Assembly (NCBI RefSeq): GCF_000400505.1
Contig: NZ_CM001857.1
Location: forward strand, 2,248,161 to 2,312,160
DNA length: 64,000 bases
Direction of reading: 5' to 3'
Source: Musicola paradisiaca NCPPB 2511
GTDB lineage: Bacteria; Pseudomonadota; Gammaproteobacteria; Enterobacterales; Enterobacteriaceae
This document shows, piece after piece, positions 31,213 to 41,468 of the stretch (the first letter of the stretch is position 1; the number at the start of each line of letters is the position of its first letter). Under the pieces are notes generated by a model. It searched no databases and had not been told where the DNA came from. It worked only from the letters and a program-made list of their open reading frames with translations. The position numbers were made by a program, and so were the translations under genes.

Positions 31213-32082
31213 TTACCCGTTACGTTTCGGTGCGTTACGGCGGGCTCCAACCAAGCTGTGACGTTTAACCGCACGACGAATCTGGTTGGCTTTAAGACGA
31301 CGGCGCTCACGCTCCACCGGCAGTTTACTGACGGTTTCCGGCGACAGCTGCACCAACTCGCGCAGGTAGTTGACATCCTCCAGACTCATTTCCGACCAGC
31401 CGCCGCGAGGCAACCCCTTCGGCAGTTGGATATCGCCATAGCGGACTCGAATCAGGCGGCTGACCTGCACCCCGACAGCTTCCCACAAGCGGCGAACTTC
31501 GCGATTGCGGCCTTCAGTCAGCGTGACGTTATACCACTGATTCAGCCCCTCGCCGCCCTGATGGCGAATGGAGCGAAATGCCGCTGGCCCATCATCCAGT
31601 TGAACGCCTTTGCTCAACTGACGGATTTTGTCATCCCCCACCTCGCCAAAGACACGCACGGCATATTCGCGCTCCACTTCACGGCTGGGGTGCATCAGTC
31701 GGTTCGCCAGTTCGCCATCGGTGGTGAACAACAACAATCCAGACGTATTAACATCCAGACGACCAACAGCGATCCAGCGAGCCCCCTGAATGCGCGGTAA
31801 ACGGTCGAACACCGTCGGACGCCCCTCCGGATCGCTGCGGGTACAAAGTTCACCTTCCGGTTTGTAATACATCAACACCCGGCATACGGTTTCTTCCGTC
31901 TCGCGTACCGTAACGACATGACCGTCAATACGAATTTTCGTTGCACGGGTGACGTCCACACGGTCGCCCAGCGTGGCGATTTTGCCATCCACACTGACGC
32001 GGCCCTGCTGGATAATAGATTCAATTTCGCGGCGCGAACCATGACCGGAACGCGCCAGCACCTTCTGTAGTTTTTCGCTCAT
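31213..32082 (-). CDS. rluB: 23S rRNA pseudouridine(2605) synthase
   Basis: A 289-residue RsuA-family pseudouridine synthase that modifies U2605 of 23S rRNA in E. coli. An N-terminal S4 RNA-binding domain ([18 protein letters not shown]) precedes the catalytic domain with [17 protein letters not shown], holding the catalytic Asp. The open frame extends 20 codons upstream, but [10 protein letters not shown] aligns with E. coli, so the start is placed at 32082. The tail is Lys/Arg rich. Downstream of yciO on the same strand. Confidence 0.95.
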   Translation of the reverse strand: MSEKLQKVLARSGHGSRREIESIIQQGRVSVDGKIATLGDRVDVTRATKIRIDGHVVTVRETEETVCRVLMYYKPEGELCTRSDPEGRPTVFDRLPRIQGARWIAVGRLDVNTSGLLLFTTDGELANRLMHPSREVEREYAVRVFGEVGDDKIRQLSKGVQLDDGPAAFRSIRHQGGEGLNQWYNVTLTEGRNREVRRLWEAVGVQVSRLIRVRYGDIQLPKGLPRGGWSEMSLEDVNYLRELVQLSPETVSKLPVERERRRLKANQIRRAVKRHSLVGARRNAPKRNG

Positions 32083-32361
32083 TGAGCAACCTCTGAGTGT
32101 CGCCTTCACAGGCGTCGAATGGATAAATATCTTTAAATTCAATAACTTAAATTTATTTTGCAGGCTATTATACAGCGTTTTGTCTACTCTGTAACCTCAT
32201 TTGTCGTACCGCTCGTCGCACATCAACGGCAACATGACAATCCCGTCAGACACTGCCTATGTCGTCGCAAAACATTACACTACGATGCTGTATCGCACGT
32301 TATTCCTGGCACAAGCCGCCTCAATATCTCTCGTATCGACCGGATTGATACCCACCGTCAG

Positions 32362-32982
32362 TTACAGGAACGGCGTCACGTCGCCGCTACCGTCTCGCAC
32401 CACCTGCGGTGCCGGCTCGGTCAAATCGATCACGGTCGTTGGCTGCTGCCCAAGGAATCCGCCGTGAATCACCAAATCCACCTGTTTGCCCAGATGCTCC
32501 TGGATTTCTTCCGGATCAGATTCGGCAAAATCATTCCCCGGCAACATCAGCGTGGTCGACATCATCGGTGCATTGAGCGCCGCCAGTAGCTCCAGCGCGA
32601 TCGGATTGGACGGCACGCGCATGCCAATGGTCTTGCGTTTATCGTTCATCAGACGGCGAGGGACTTCCTTGGTGGCTTTCAGGATAAAGGTGTAATTCCC
32701 CGGCGTATTGTTTTTGATCAGACGGAATGCCGCGTTATCGACATAGGCATAGGACGACAATTCCGACAGATCCCGGCACATCAACGTAAAATTATGGTGT
32801 TGATCCAGGTTGCGAATACGGCAGATACGTTCCATCGCCGTTTTATCTTCCAGCATGCACCCCAATGCATAACCGGAATCCGTGGGATAGACGATCACGC
32901 CGCCTTTACGCAGAATATCCACGCTTTGGCCGATAAGCCGCGGCTGTGGATTCTGCGGATGAATATAAAAAAACTGACTCAT
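32362..32982 (-). CDS. yciO: YciO, Sua5/YrdC/YciO family protein
   Basis: A 206-residue protein of the Sua5/YrdC fold, which binds RNA and nucleotides; members such as YrdC make threonylcarbamoyl-AMP, but YciO's role is not settled. Typical stretches are GGVIVYPTDSGYALGC, NFTLMCRDLSELSSYA and the KRKTIGMRVPSNPIALELL region. It lies between rnm and rluB, all in one direction, suggesting an operon. Confidence 0.95.
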   Translation of the reverse strand: MSQFFYIHPQNPQPRLIGQSVDILRKGGVIVYPTDSGYALGCMLEDKTAMERICRIRNLDQHHNFTLMCRDLSELSSYAYVDNAAFRLIKNNTPGNYTFILKATKEVPRRLMNDKRKTIGMRVPSNPIALELLAALNAPMMSTTLMLPGNDFAESDPEEIQEHLGKQVDLVIHGGFLGQQPTTVIDLTEPAPQVVRDGSGDVTPFL

Positions 32983-33065
32983 GACTCTCCCTCATATCGC
33001 CATAAACACACAACCCGCTGGGCAAGACCACAACGGGTTGGGAGTAAAACCGCCGGAAGGGGATC

Positions 33066-33959
33066 TCAAATGCTTGCCCCGGTTAGCGCCGGGTGCGACC
33101 AGACCGGTTCAACCCCGCCAGGCAGCCATAGTTTACGGCCCAGTTCAATCCAGGCGCAGGGCTGATGAAAATCCGATCCTTGAGACCCGAGCAAGCGGTA
33201 ATCGAGCGCATAACGCGCCAGTTGAGTTCGTTCATCCGGCGCCTGTTGACACTGAGCGACTTCCATCGCCTCACCGCCGCATCCAGCAAACTGATCCAGC
33301 AGCCGTTTCAACCACTTAGGACTAAGATCGTAACGCCCTGGGTGCGCCAGCACCGCCACACCGCCGGACTGGCGAATCGCGTCGACTGCCTGCGCTATTG
33401 TACACCACCGGGGAGGAACATAACCGGTTTTTCCTTTGGCCAGGTACTTTTTGAACACCTGAGAGAGGGTGTCCGCTTTACCCTGCTCCACCAGATAACG
33501 CGCAAAATGCGCCCGTGTCACCATACCGCCAGCAGCCAGTCGGGAGGCGCCTGCCAGCGCACCAACTATATGCGCTTTTTCCAGACGTTGCGCAATCTCC
33601 TCAGCCCGAGCGCGACGGCATACGACCTGTTCTTGCAGCAACCCCATCAAGGCTGGATGACCGCACTGAACCCCGAGCCCAACGATATGAATTTCGTGGT
33701 GTTCCCACAGGGTCGAGATCTCTACACCTGATATCAGTCTCAACGGTAATGACGACTGCCGAATGGTTTCCTCCGCTTCCTGCAGGCCGGCGATAGTATC
33801 GTGATCGGTAATCGCCAACACGCCGACCCGCATATCCACGGCCCGCCGCACCAGCTCGGCAGGTGTCAATACGCCGTCAGACGCTGTGGTATGGCTGTGC
33901 AAATCATAGACGGGAAAAGAGAGAGAAGGCGTTGCATGTTCTGACACGGCGTTTTCCAT
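33066..33959 (-). CDS. rnm: PHP-domain 5'-3' exoribonuclease Rnm (YciV)
   Basis: A 297-residue PHP-family metal phosphoesterase. E. coli YciV is RNase AM/Rnm, reported to trim 5' ends of rRNA. The metal-binding PHP motifs DLHSHTTASDG, AITDHDT, GVEIST, HEIHIVG, VLAHPGRYD and GSDFHQP are all intact. A slightly longer N-terminus than E. coli precedes VYDLHSHT. First gene of rnm-yciO-rluB and divergent from trp. Confidence 0.95.
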   Translation of the reverse strand: MENAVSEHATPSLSFPVYDLHSHTTASDGVLTPAELVRRAVDMRVGVLAITDHDTIAGLQEAEETIRQSSLPLRLISGVEISTLWEHHEIHIVGLGVQCGHPALMGLLQEQVVCRRARAEEIAQRLEKAHIVGALAGASRLAAGGMVTRAHFARYLVEQGKADTLSQVFKKYLAKGKTGYVPPRWCTIAQAVDAIRQSGGVAVLAHPGRYDLSPKWLKRLLDQFAGCGGEAMEVAQCQQAPDERTQLARYALDYRLLGSQGSDFHQPCAWIELGRKLWLPGGVEPVWSHPALTGASI

Positions 33960-34134
33960 TAGCAGGTGATTTCACTGAAGCAGGCCGGCATCATGCCACC
34001 AACGTTAACAAAAAGATAACCCGGTCATGCAATCCTGTTGCATCGTTCCACTGCCGGTGCGATGTCAACAGATGTCAACATCCGCGCATCATCGCCCTCA
34101 AAAACCATCAGAAAATAAATACCGGGATTGACTC

Positions 34135-34172
34135 TTGACTTCGATCCACCGTTCCAGTTAACTAGTACGCAA
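34135..34172 (+). promoter_or_regulatory. trp promoter with TrpR operator
   Basis: TTGACT (34135-34140), a 17-base spacer and TTAACT (34158-34163) reproduce the E. coli trp promoter geometry and -10 sequence. The segment AGTTAACTAGTACGCAAG is shared with the E. coli trp operator; the right half of the TrpR palindrome is kept, while the left half is CC instead of GAACT. Confidence 0.88.
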
Positions 34173-34198
34173 GTTCAACACAACGGATGAGCATTCAC

Positions 34199-34276
34199 AT
34201 GGCAATGTACGCTGACAGCTTCATAGCAAAGAAAAACGCAGGTTGGTGGCGCTTCTCCCTATCGCGGGCGGAGTGA
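34199..34276 (+). CDS. trpL: trp operon leader peptide
   Basis: A 25-codon frame, MAMYADSFIAKKNAGWWRFS and five more residues, with tandem Trp codons at 16 and 17, the hallmark of trp attenuation. An in-frame ATG at 34187 would add four residues; neither start has an obvious Shine-Dalgarno. It is longer than the 14-residue E. coli leader but shares the GWWR core. It lies directly before the attenuator and trpE. Confidence 0.85.
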   Translation: MAMYADSFIAKKNAGWWRFSLSRAE

Positions 34277-34337
34277 TTACGCATAGCCATTGACTGACAT
34301 GCCAAACATCCCAAGCCCGCCAAGAGCGGGTTTTTTT
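34263..34337 (+). terminator. trp attenuator (terminator and antiterminator)
   Basis: Terminator stem CCCGC (34316-34320) and GCGGG (34326-34330), loop CAAGA, then seven Ts. The alternative antiterminator pairs GCGGGC (34264-34269) with GCCCGC (34315-34320). A ribosome stalled at the two Trp codons would favour the antiterminator. Confidence 0.85.
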
Positions 34338-34361
34338 ATGGGTAAAAAACGGATAAACACC

Positions 34362-35924
34362 ATGCAAACACCACAACCTGAACTTGAATTGCTGCGCGCC
34401 GAGGCGGAGTACCGCAACGACCCCAGCGCCACGTTCCACCAGCTTTGCGGATCGCGACCCGCCACGCTGTTGCTGGAATCCGCAGAAATCGACAGCAAAC
34501 AAAACCTGCAAAGCCTGCTGATTGTCGACAGCGCTTTGCGTATCACCGCGCTGGGGCAACAGGTGTCCATTCAGGCGTTGACCGCCAATGGCGCCGCGCT
34601 GTTGCCGCTGCTGGATCAGGCATTGCCGCCAGAGACCATCGTCGAAGCCCGCCCTAATAGCCGCGAGCTGACTTTCCCTCCGGTGGATAGCTTGCAGGAC
34701 GAAGACAGCCGCCTGCGCTCACTGTCAGTATTCGACGCACTGCGCCAATTACTGACGCTGGTGAAATGCCCGGGCAGCGAACGGGAAGCCATGTTTTTCG
34801 GCGGACTGTTCGCCTACGATTTGGTCGCCGGTTTTGAAAACCTGCCTGCGCTGACGCAACAGCAACGTTGCCCGGATTACTGTTTTTATCTGGCGGAAAT
34901 CCTGCTGGTGGTCGACCATCAACAGCGCGCCACTCACCTGCAAGCCAGCCTGTTTACACAAGACGCCGCCGAGCGTCAGCGTCTGCAGCAACGGATAGAA
35001 CAATTACAACATCAGCTACGCCAGCCGGCACCGGCGCTGCCCAGCCAGACCGTAGCCAGCATGTCGCTGAGCTGTAATCAAAGCGACGAAGATTACGGCG
35101 CCGTCGTCCGCCAGATGCAACAAGCCATCCGCATCGGCGAAATTTTCCAGGTCGTGCCGTCACGCCGCTTCTCGTTACCGTGCCCGTCGCCGCTTTCCGC
35201 CTATCAAACGCTCAAAGACAACAATCCCAGTCCTTACATGTTCTACATGCAGGATCAGGATTTCACGCTGTTCGGCGCATCGCCGGAGAGCTCGCTCAAA
35301 TACGATGCGCAAAACCGCCAGATCGAAATCTATCCCATTGCAGGAACCCGGCCGCGCGGTCGGCGGGCGGATGGCTCGCTGGATCGCGATCTGGATAGCC
35401 GCATCGAGTTGGAAATGCGCACCGACCATAAAGAACTGGCGGAGCATCTGATGCTGGTCGATCTGGCGCGTAACGATCTGGCGCGTATTTGTGAGCCGGG
35501 CAGCCGCTATGTGGCAGATCTGACCAAAGTCGACCGTTACTCATTCGTGATGCATCTGGTGTCGCGCGTGGTGGGTACCTTACGTGCCGATCTGGACGTC
35601 CTGCACGCTTATCGCGCCTGCATGAATATGGGCACCCTGAGCGGCGCGCCCAAGGTTCGCGCCATGCAGCTCATCGCCGACAGTGAAAAAACCCGACGCG
35701 GCAGCTACGGCGGCGCGGTCGGCTACTTCACCGCCCGCGGCGATCTCGACACCTGCATCGTTATCCGCTCCGCCTATGTCGAGGATGGCATCGCCACGGT
35801 TCAGGCCGGCGCTGGCGTGGTATTGGACTCCAACCCGCAGGCGGAAGCCGATGAAACCCGCAATAAAGCCCGTGCGGTACTGCGCGCCATCGCCAGTGCC
35901 CACCATGCCAGGGAGGTCTTCTGA
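34362..35924 (+). CDS. trpE: Anthranilate synthase component I
   Basis: A 520-residue chorismate-utilising enzyme making anthranilate with TrpG. The N-terminal tryptophan-feedback element [10 protein letters not shown] is conserved, and the catalytic half contains [20 protein letters not shown] and GGAVGYFT. Upstream in-frame ATGs exist (34338 and 34290), but [11 protein letters not shown] aligns with E. coli, and GGAT precedes 34362. The TGA overlaps the trpG ATG by one base, indicating coupling. Confidence 0.98.
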   Translation: MQTPQPELELLRAEAEYRNDPSATFHQLCGSRPATLLLESAEIDSKQNLQSLLIVDSALRITALGQQVSIQALTANGAALLPLLDQALPPETIVEARPNSRELTFPPVDSLQDEDSRLRSLSVFDALRQLLTLVKCPGSEREAMFFGGLFAYDLVAGFENLPALTQQQRCPDYCFYLAEILLVVDHQQRATHLQASLFTQDAAERQRLQQRIEQLQHQLRQPAPALPSQTVASMSLSCNQSDEDYGAVVRQMQQAIRIGEIFQVVPSRRFSLPCPSPLSAYQTLKDNNPSPYMFYMQDQDFTLFGASPESSLKYDAQNRQIEIYPIAGTRPRGRRADGSLDRDLDSRIELEMRTDHKELAEHLMLVDLARNDLARICEPGSRYVADLTKVDRYSFVMHLVSRVVGTLRADLDVLHAYRACMNMGTLSGAPKVRAMQLIADSEKTRRGSYGGAVGYFTARGDLDTCIVIRSAYVEDGIATVQAGAGVVLDSNPQAEADETRNKARAVLRAIASAHHAREVF

Positions 35925-36502
35925 TGGCCGACATTCTGTTACTCGATAATATCGACTCCTTTACCTATAACCTGGTCGATCAGTTACGCGCCAGCGGGCA
36001 CCGTGTCGTGGTATACCGCAACCAGTTGCCGACCGACACCATCATCGCGCGGCTGCAGCACATGGAAAATCCGGTGCTGATGCTCTCCCCCGGCCCGGGA
36101 ACGCCGTCTGAAGCCGGGTGCATGCCCGAGTTGCTGCGCCGCCTGCGCGGACAGTTGCCGATCATCGGCATCTGCCTCGGGCATCAGGCCATCGTGGAAA
36201 CCTACGGCGGGCATGTCGGCCAGGCAGGAGAAATTCTGCACGGCAAGGCATCCAGCATTCAGCATGACGGCCAGGGGATGTTCGATGGTCTGCCCAATCC
36301 GCTACCGGTCGCCCGTTACCATTCACTGGTCGGCAGCGACATCCCCGCTGAACTGACCATCAATGCCAGTTTCAATGGCATGGTGATGGCAGTTCGTCAT
36401 GACGAACATCGGGTATGCGGTTTCCAGTTCCACCCGGAATCCATTCTGACGACCCACGGTGCACGCCTGCTCGACCAAACGCTGGCCTGGGCGCTGGCTT
36501 AA
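35924..36502 (+). CDS. trpG: Anthranilate synthase component II (glutamine amidotransferase)
   Basis: A 192-residue stand-alone class I glutamine amidotransferase. The oxyanion strand [11 protein letters not shown], nucleophile GICLGHQ and the HPES Glu-His pair form the catalytic triad. In E. coli this domain is fused to TrpD; here it ends in its own stop, 14 bases before trpD. Confidence 0.97.
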   Translation: MADILLLDNIDSFTYNLVDQLRASGHRVVVYRNQLPTDTIIARLQHMENPVLMLSPGPGTPSEAGCMPELLRRLRGQLPIIGICLGHQAIVETYGGHVGQAGEILHGKASSIQHDGQGMFDGLPNPLPVARYHSLVGSDIPAELTINASFNGMVMAVRHDEHRVCGFQFHPESILTTHGARLLDQTLAWALA

Positions 36503-36516
36503 ATAAGGACGCTCTT

Positions 36517-37515
36517 ATGCAAAATACCCTGGAAAAGCTGTATCGCGCCGAAACGCTCAGCAAACAAGAAAGCCACCACTTGTTCAGCGCGATCATTCAT
36601 GGCGAACTGGAGCCCACACAGTTAGCCGCTGCGCTGATCAGCATGAAGGTGCGCGGTGAACACCCGGACGAAATCGCCGGTGCCGCCAGCGCGCTGTTGG
36701 AAGACGCCAAACCGTTTCCGCGTCCGGACTATCCGTTTGCCGATATTGTCGGCACCGGCGGCGACGGCTCCAACAGCATCAACATCTCAACGGCCAGCGC
36801 GTTCGTTGCGGCAGCCTGCGGTCTCAACGTCGCCAAGCACGGCAATCGCGGCGTCTCAAGCCGTTCCGGCTCGTCGGATCTATTGGCGGCTTTCGGCATC
36901 AAACTGGATATGCCGGCCGAAACAGCGCGTCAGGCGCTGGATGACCTTGGGGTCTGCTTTCTGTTCGCCCCGCAGTACCACACGGGGTTCCGCCATGCCA
37001 TGCCGGTTCGCCAGCAGTTGAAAACCCGCACTGTTTTCAACGTACTGGGCCCGTTGATTAACCCGGCTCGTCCACCGCTGGCGCTGATCGGCGTTTATAG
37101 CCCGACGCTGGTGCAACCGATCGCCGAAACGCTGCGTGTACTGGGGTATCAGCGTGCGGCCGTGGTACACGGCGGCGGTATGGATGAGGTGGCCATTCAT
37201 GCGCCGACCCAGGTGGCCGAACTGCGCGACGGTCACATTGAAAACTACACCCTGACACATCGTGATTTCGGGCTGGACAGCTTCTCGCTGGATGCACTGC
37301 GCGGCGGCGCTCCGGAAGAAAACCGTGATATTCTGGCGCGCTTGCTGCAGGGTAAGGGTCAACCGGCCCACAACGCCGCAGTCGCCGCCAACGTCGCACT
37401 GCTGCTAAAACTGTTCGGCAACGAGAACCTGCAGCATAACGCGCAGCAGGCGTTAGAAGTCATTCACAGCGGCCGGGCCTATCAGCGAGTATTGGATCTG
37501 GCCGCCAGAGGATAA
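36517..37515 (+). CDS. trpD: Anthranilate phosphoribosyltransferase
   Basis: A 332-residue stand-alone enzyme transferring phosphoribosyl from PRPP to anthranilate. Motifs [18 protein letters not shown] (PRPP binding), [15 protein letters not shown] and [12 protein letters not shown] are intact. The open frame runs upstream into trpG, but the ATG at 36517 is preceded by AAGGA and aligns with the TrpD domain start. trpC follows seven bases later. Confidence 0.97.
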   Translation: MQNTLEKLYRAETLSKQESHHLFSAIIHGELEPTQLAAALISMKVRGEHPDEIAGAASALLEDAKPFPRPDYPFADIVGTGGDGSNSINISTASAFVAAACGLNVAKHGNRGVSSRSGSSDLLAAFGIKLDMPAETARQALDDLGVCFLFAPQYHTGFRHAMPVRQQLKTRTVFNVLGPLINPARPPLALIGVYSPTLVQPIAETLRVLGYQRAAVVHGGGMDEVAIHAPTQVAELRDGHIENYTLTHRDFGLDSFSLDALRGGAPEENRDILARLLQGKGQPAHNAAVAANVALLLKLFGNENLQHNAQQALEVIHSGRAYQRVLDLAARG

Positions 37516-37522
37516 GCGAGAA

Positions 37523-38908
37523 ATGCAGGAAACCGTACTCACCAGAATCGTGCGCGATAAAGCGCAATGGCTCGCCGAGCGGCAGCAAAAGCAGCCGCTG
37601 GAAAGCATTCAGTCACAGATTGTTCCCAGCACGCGCAACTTTTATCAGGCGTTGCGGCAGACCAGCCCGGCATTCATTCTGGAATGTAAAAAGGCGTCGC
37701 CTTCCAAAGGGTTGATCCGTGCTGATTTTGATCCGGTCGCCATCGCCAGGTTTTACCAGGACTACGCCTCCGCCATTTCCGTACTGACGGACGAAAAATA
37801 TTTTCAAGGCGATTTCGCGTTTCTGCCCAAGGTCAGCGCGGCTGTGCCGCAACCGGTACTGTGCAAAGATTTCATTATTTCGCCCTACCAGATTTATCTG
37901 GCGCGTTATTACCAGGCCGATGCCATCCTGCTGATGCTGTCCGTGCTGGATGACAATAGCTACCGCCAGCTCGCCGCCGTCGCGCACAGTCTGAACATGG
38001 GGATTTTGACAGAGGTCAGCAACGAGGAGGAACTGGCGCGCGCCATTGCACTGGAGGCGCGTGTGGTGGGTATCAATAACCGCGATTTGCGCGATCTCTC
38101 CATCGACCTCAACCGCACCCGCACGCTGGCGCCGCAGTTGCCTGCCGATGTCACCGTCATCAGCGAGTCCGGTATCAGCCGGTACGCCCAGATACAAGCA
38201 CTCAGTCAGTATGCGAACGGCTTTTTGATCGGCAGTTCCCTGATGGCGGAAGATGACCTGACATTGGCGGTACGCCGCGTCGTGCTGGGCGACAACAAGG
38301 TCTGCGGGCTAACGCGCCCGGAAGATGCGGCAACGGCCTTTCAGGCTGGCGCGGTATACGGCGGGCTGATTTTTGTCGCCGGCTCGCCACGTCATGTGAC
38401 AACGTCACAAGCGCAAAGCATCATGGCGGCGGCGCCTCTGCGCTACGTCGGCGTTTTCCGCCAGGCGACCGTGACCGACATCGTCACCACCGCCACCGAC
38501 CTGCAGCTTGACGTCGTACAGCTGCATGGCGACGAAGATGCGGCATTCATCGCCGCGCTGCGTCAGCAACTGCCCGAACGGTGCCGAATTTGGAAGGCAT
38601 TGAGCGTCGGCGCCGGGTTGCCGCCGTTGACGATGCCACACGTAGATCGCGTTCTACTCGATAATGCGCAAGGCGGCAGCGGACGCACTTTCGACTGGTC
38701 ACTGCTTGACGGCCATTCGCTGGATCGCGTGATGGTGGCAGGCGGTCTCTCACCGGAAAATACGCCAGCGGCAGCACTGCTGGGTGCCGCGGGGCTGGAT
38801 TTTAATTCCGGCGTAGAACAGCAACCCGGAGTCAAGGATCCACAAAAAATCGCCGCAGTATTTCGCACGTTGCGCCAGGCGCAGCGGCACCGTACTTCAC
38901 TGATATAA
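37523..38908 (+). CDS. trpC: Bifunctional indole-3-glycerol phosphate synthase / phosphoribosylanthranilate isomerase
   Basis: A 461-residue fusion, as in E. coli TrpC(F). The N-terminal barrel, about residues 1-255, is the indole-3-glycerol phosphate synthase ([41 protein letters not shown]). The C-terminal barrel, about 256-455, is the isomerase ([40 protein letters not shown]). Confidence 0.97.
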   Translation: MQETVLTRIVRDKAQWLAERQQKQPLESIQSQIVPSTRNFYQALRQTSPAFILECKKASPSKGLIRADFDPVAIARFYQDYASAISVLTDEKYFQGDFAFLPKVSAAVPQPVLCKDFIISPYQIYLARYYQADAILLMLSVLDDNSYRQLAAVAHSLNMGILTEVSNEEELARAIALEARVVGINNRDLRDLSIDLNRTRTLAPQLPADVTVISESGISRYAQIQALSQYANGFLIGSSLMAEDDLTLAVRRVVLGDNKVCGLTRPEDAATAFQAGAVYGGLIFVAGSPRHVTTSQAQSIMAAAPLRYVGVFRQATVTDIVTTATDLQLDVVQLHGDEDAAFIAALRQQLPERCRIWKALSVGAGLPPLTMPHVDRVLLDNAQGGSGRTFDWSLLDGHSLDRVMVAGGLSPENTPAAALLGAAGLDFNSGVEQQPGVKDPQKIAAVFRTLRQAQRHRTSLI

Positions 38909-38924
38909 CGAGAACAGGTTGATC

Positions 38925-40115
38925 ATGACATTACTTAATCCTTATTTTGGCGAGTTTGGTGGTCAGTACGTACCACAAATCCTGATGCCCGCCCTGCGTC
39001 AGTTGGAAGAAGCCTTTGTCAGCGCCCGTCGCGACCCGGCATTCCAGCAAGAATTTAATGACTTATTGAAAAATTATGCGGGCCGCCCCACCGCGCTCAC
39101 GCTCTGTAAGAACCTGACCGCCGGCACCCGCACCCGGCTCTACCTGAAACGAGAAGATTTGCTGCACGGCGGCGCGCATAAAACCAACCAGGTACTCGGT
39201 CAGGCGTTGCTGGCGAAACGCATGGGCAAAACCGAAATCATCGCGGAAACCGGCGCAGGTCAGCATGGGGTTGCAACAGCACTGGCCTGTGCGCTGATGG
39301 GCCTGAAATGTCGGATTTACATGGGCGCCAAAGACGTGGAGCGGCAATCGCCGAACGTGTTTCGCATGCGGCTGATGGGGGCCGAAGTCATACCGGTGCA
39401 TAGCGGTTCTTCCACATTGAAAGATGCCTGCAACGAAGCGTTACGCGACTGGTCCGGCAGCTATGAACAGGCTCATTATCTGCTGGGTACTGCGGCCGGC
39501 CCGCATCCCTTTCCAACTATTGTGCGTGAATTCCAACGCATGATTGGCGAAGAGACCAAAGCGCAAGTGCGTGAAAAAGAAGGCCGGTTGCCGGATGCCG
39601 TGCTGGCCTGTGTAGGCGGCGGCTCCAATGCCATCGGTATGTTCGCCGACTTTATCGATGAACCCTCCGTGCGTTTAATAGGTGTGGAACCTGCCGGGCT
39701 GGGCATTGAAACCGGTCAACATGGCGCCCCTTTGAAGCATGGCCGGGTCGGCATCTACTTTGGTATGAAGTCGCCCATGATGCAGACGGAAGACGGCCAG
39801 ATCGAAGAGTCCTACTCCATCTCCGCCGGGCTGGATTTCCCCTCCGTAGGGCCGCAACACGCTTATCTGAACAGCATTGGCCGGGCGGATTATGTATCTA
39901 TTACCGACGATGAAGCGTTGAGCGCTTTTCGCGAACTCTCCCGCCATGAAGGGATCATCCCTGCGCTGGAATCATCGCACGCGCTGGCTCACGCACTGAA
40001 AATGATTAAGGCTGAACCGGAGAAAGAACAAATTCTGGTGGTTAACCTGTCTGGCCGCGGTGATAAAGACATTTTTACGGTTCACGATATTCTGAAATCC
40101 CGGGGAGAAATCTAA
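38925..40115 (+). CDS. trpB: Tryptophan synthase beta chain
   Basis: A 396-residue PLP enzyme joining indole and serine. The PLP lysine is Lys86 in [18 protein letters not shown] and the phosphate-binding GGGSNAIG are conserved. A TTG two codons upstream is in frame, but the ATG at 38925 aligns with E. coli. The TAA overlaps the trpA ATG by one base. Confidence 0.98.
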   Translation: MTLLNPYFGEFGGQYVPQILMPALRQLEEAFVSARRDPAFQQEFNDLLKNYAGRPTALTLCKNLTAGTRTRLYLKREDLLHGGAHKTNQVLGQALLAKRMGKTEIIAETGAGQHGVATALACALMGLKCRIYMGAKDVERQSPNVFRMRLMGAEVIPVHSGSSTLKDACNEALRDWSGSYEQAHYLLGTAAGPHPFPTIVREFQRMIGEETKAQVREKEGRLPDAVLACVGGGSNAIGMFADFIDEPSVRLIGVEPAGLGIETGQHGAPLKHGRVGIYFGMKSPMMQTEDGQIEESYSISAGLDFPSVGPQHAYLNSIGRADYVSITDDEALSAFRELSRHEGIIPALESSHALAHALKMIKAEPEKEQILVVNLSGRGDKDIFTVHDILKSRGEI

Positions 40116-40924
40116 TGGAACGTTACCACGCGCTGTTCAAACGTCTGGCGGACAAACAGGAAGGCGCTTTTGTCCCCTTCGTAACGCTGGGCGACCCCTC
40201 CCCTGAACTTTCATTACGCATTGTTGACACACTGGTGGCTGCCGGTGCCGACGCGCTGGAACTGGGGATCCCGTTTTCCGATCCGCTGGCGGATGGCCCG
40301 ACGATCCAGAATGCGACTCTGCGGGCCTTTGCTGCGGGTGTCACGCCTGGCGTCTGTTTTGAAATGCTGGCCGCCATTCGACAGAAATACCCTGATCTGC
40401 CGATTGGGCTGCTGATGTACGCTAATTTAGTGTTCAGCAATGGCATTGATGCGTTTTATCAACGCTGCGCGGCCACCGGCGTAGATTCCGTTCTCGTGGC
40501 CGACGTGCCGATTGAAGAATCAGCGCCGTTTCGTCACGCGGCGATGCGCCACGGCATCGCGCCGATCTTCATCTGCCCGCCGAATGCCGATGACGATTTA
40601 CTGCGAGAACTCGCCTCTCACGGGCGCGGCTACACCTATCTGCTCTCCCGAGCCGGTGTAACCGGCACGGAAACACGGGCGCAATTGCCATTACATCATC
40701 TGCTGGAAAAACTGCAGGAATACCATGCAGCACCGCCGTTGCAAGGCTTTGGCATCTCTGAACCTGGGCAGGTTCGTCAGGTGCTGGACGCTGGCGCCGC
40801 AGGGGCGATTTCCGGTTCGGCCATTGTCAACATCATTGAGCAGTATCATGCCCAACCGGAAGATATGCTGCAGCGCCTGGCTGATTTCGTCAGCCAGATG
40901 AAAGCCGCCACGCTTCCTCGCTAG
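40115..40924 (+). CDS. trpA: Tryptophan synthase alpha chain
   Basis: A 269-residue TIM barrel cleaving indole-3-glycerol phosphate to indole for TrpB. Catalytic Glu49 and Asp60 lie in [14 protein letters not shown], and the loop SRAGVTG is conserved. Last gene of the trp operon. Confidence 0.98.
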   Translation: MERYHALFKRLADKQEGAFVPFVTLGDPSPELSLRIVDTLVAAGADALELGIPFSDPLADGPTIQNATLRAFAAGVTPGVCFEMLAAIRQKYPDLPIGLLMYANLVFSNGIDAFYQRCAATGVDSVLVADVPIEESAPFRHAAMRHGIAPIFICPPNADDDLLRELASHGRGYTYLLSRAGVTGTETRAQLPLHHLLEKLQEYHAAPPLQGFGISEPGQVRQVLDAGAAGAISGSAIVNIIEQYHAQPEDMLQRLADFVSQMKAATLPR

Positions 40925-40957
40925 ACCCGGTTCCTCTCATTCATCCAGATCTTTCTC

Positions 40958-40990
40958 ATCCCGGCCATTCGGCCGGGAATTTCCGCTTTA
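40958..40990 (+). terminator. Terminator after trpA
   Basis: CCCGGCC and GGCCGGG form a seven-pair stem with loop ATTC, followed by AATTTCCGCTTTAT, about 35 bases after the trpA stop. The T-tract is interrupted, so it may be only partly efficient. Confidence 0.6.
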
Positions 40991-41009
40991 TCTACGTTCA
41001 TCGATGTCC

Positions 41010-41048
41010 TTTCACCAAGGTACTTTTATCAAGGTACTTTCATCATGC
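41010..41048. repeat. Short tandem repeat between trpA and kdgM
   Basis: TTTCACCAAGGTACT, TTTATCAAGGTACT and a partial TTCATCATG repeat with a period of 14. The core ATCAAGGTA is shared with the repeat at 8709-8760. Confidence 0.75.
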
Positions 41049-41468
41049 CTCGTGATGAGTTCTGTCCATTTCTGATTGTCCATATCTTTCATTTTTGTTT
41101 CAAAGAAATTAAAATTCACAATTGTGATTTTTTTAAGAAAAATGAAAAATCAACAAAATTAAATACAAAATAAATAAATCAATTTTTTTGATATTAAAAT
41201 ATAAAATATTTGTAATTTTAAATTTCAATTTATCAACAAAGACACAAAATTAAATCACCACATAATTGAAACGGTGTTTTAATGCTAAGCATATATTTTT
41301 ACTATGGTAAATAGACACAAATCACATAAATGAAATGGTTTTTCATTTTTTAAATATGGAGATCTTGTGCACATATTTGTAAGTGAATACAAATAAAATT
41401 GAATTGTGTGACGGTTCTGAGGTCACGCAATCTTAAAAAATAAATGAGTGTCACTGAGGGTTATAACA
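41049..41468 (+). promoter_or_regulatory. kdgM regulatory region with two KdgR-like boxes
   Basis: A very AT-rich 420-base upstream region. Box 1, AATTGAAACGGTGTTTTAAT (41264-41283), and box 2, AAATGAAATGG continuing TTTTTCATTT (41328-41348), are palindromes resembling the published KdgR operator. KdgR represses pectin-degradation genes and is relieved by 2-keto-3-deoxygluconate. A palindrome TCACAATTGTGA lies at 41116-41127, and a leader inverted repeat at 41404-41429. A ATCACAT half site near 41321 could serve CRP. Confidence 0.75.

Noticed and set aside
33960..34134. GATGTCAACA direct repeat at 34061-34080 as a regulator site for trp
   Set aside because: Only two ten-base copies, upstream of a promoter that is already fully explained by TrpR and attenuation.
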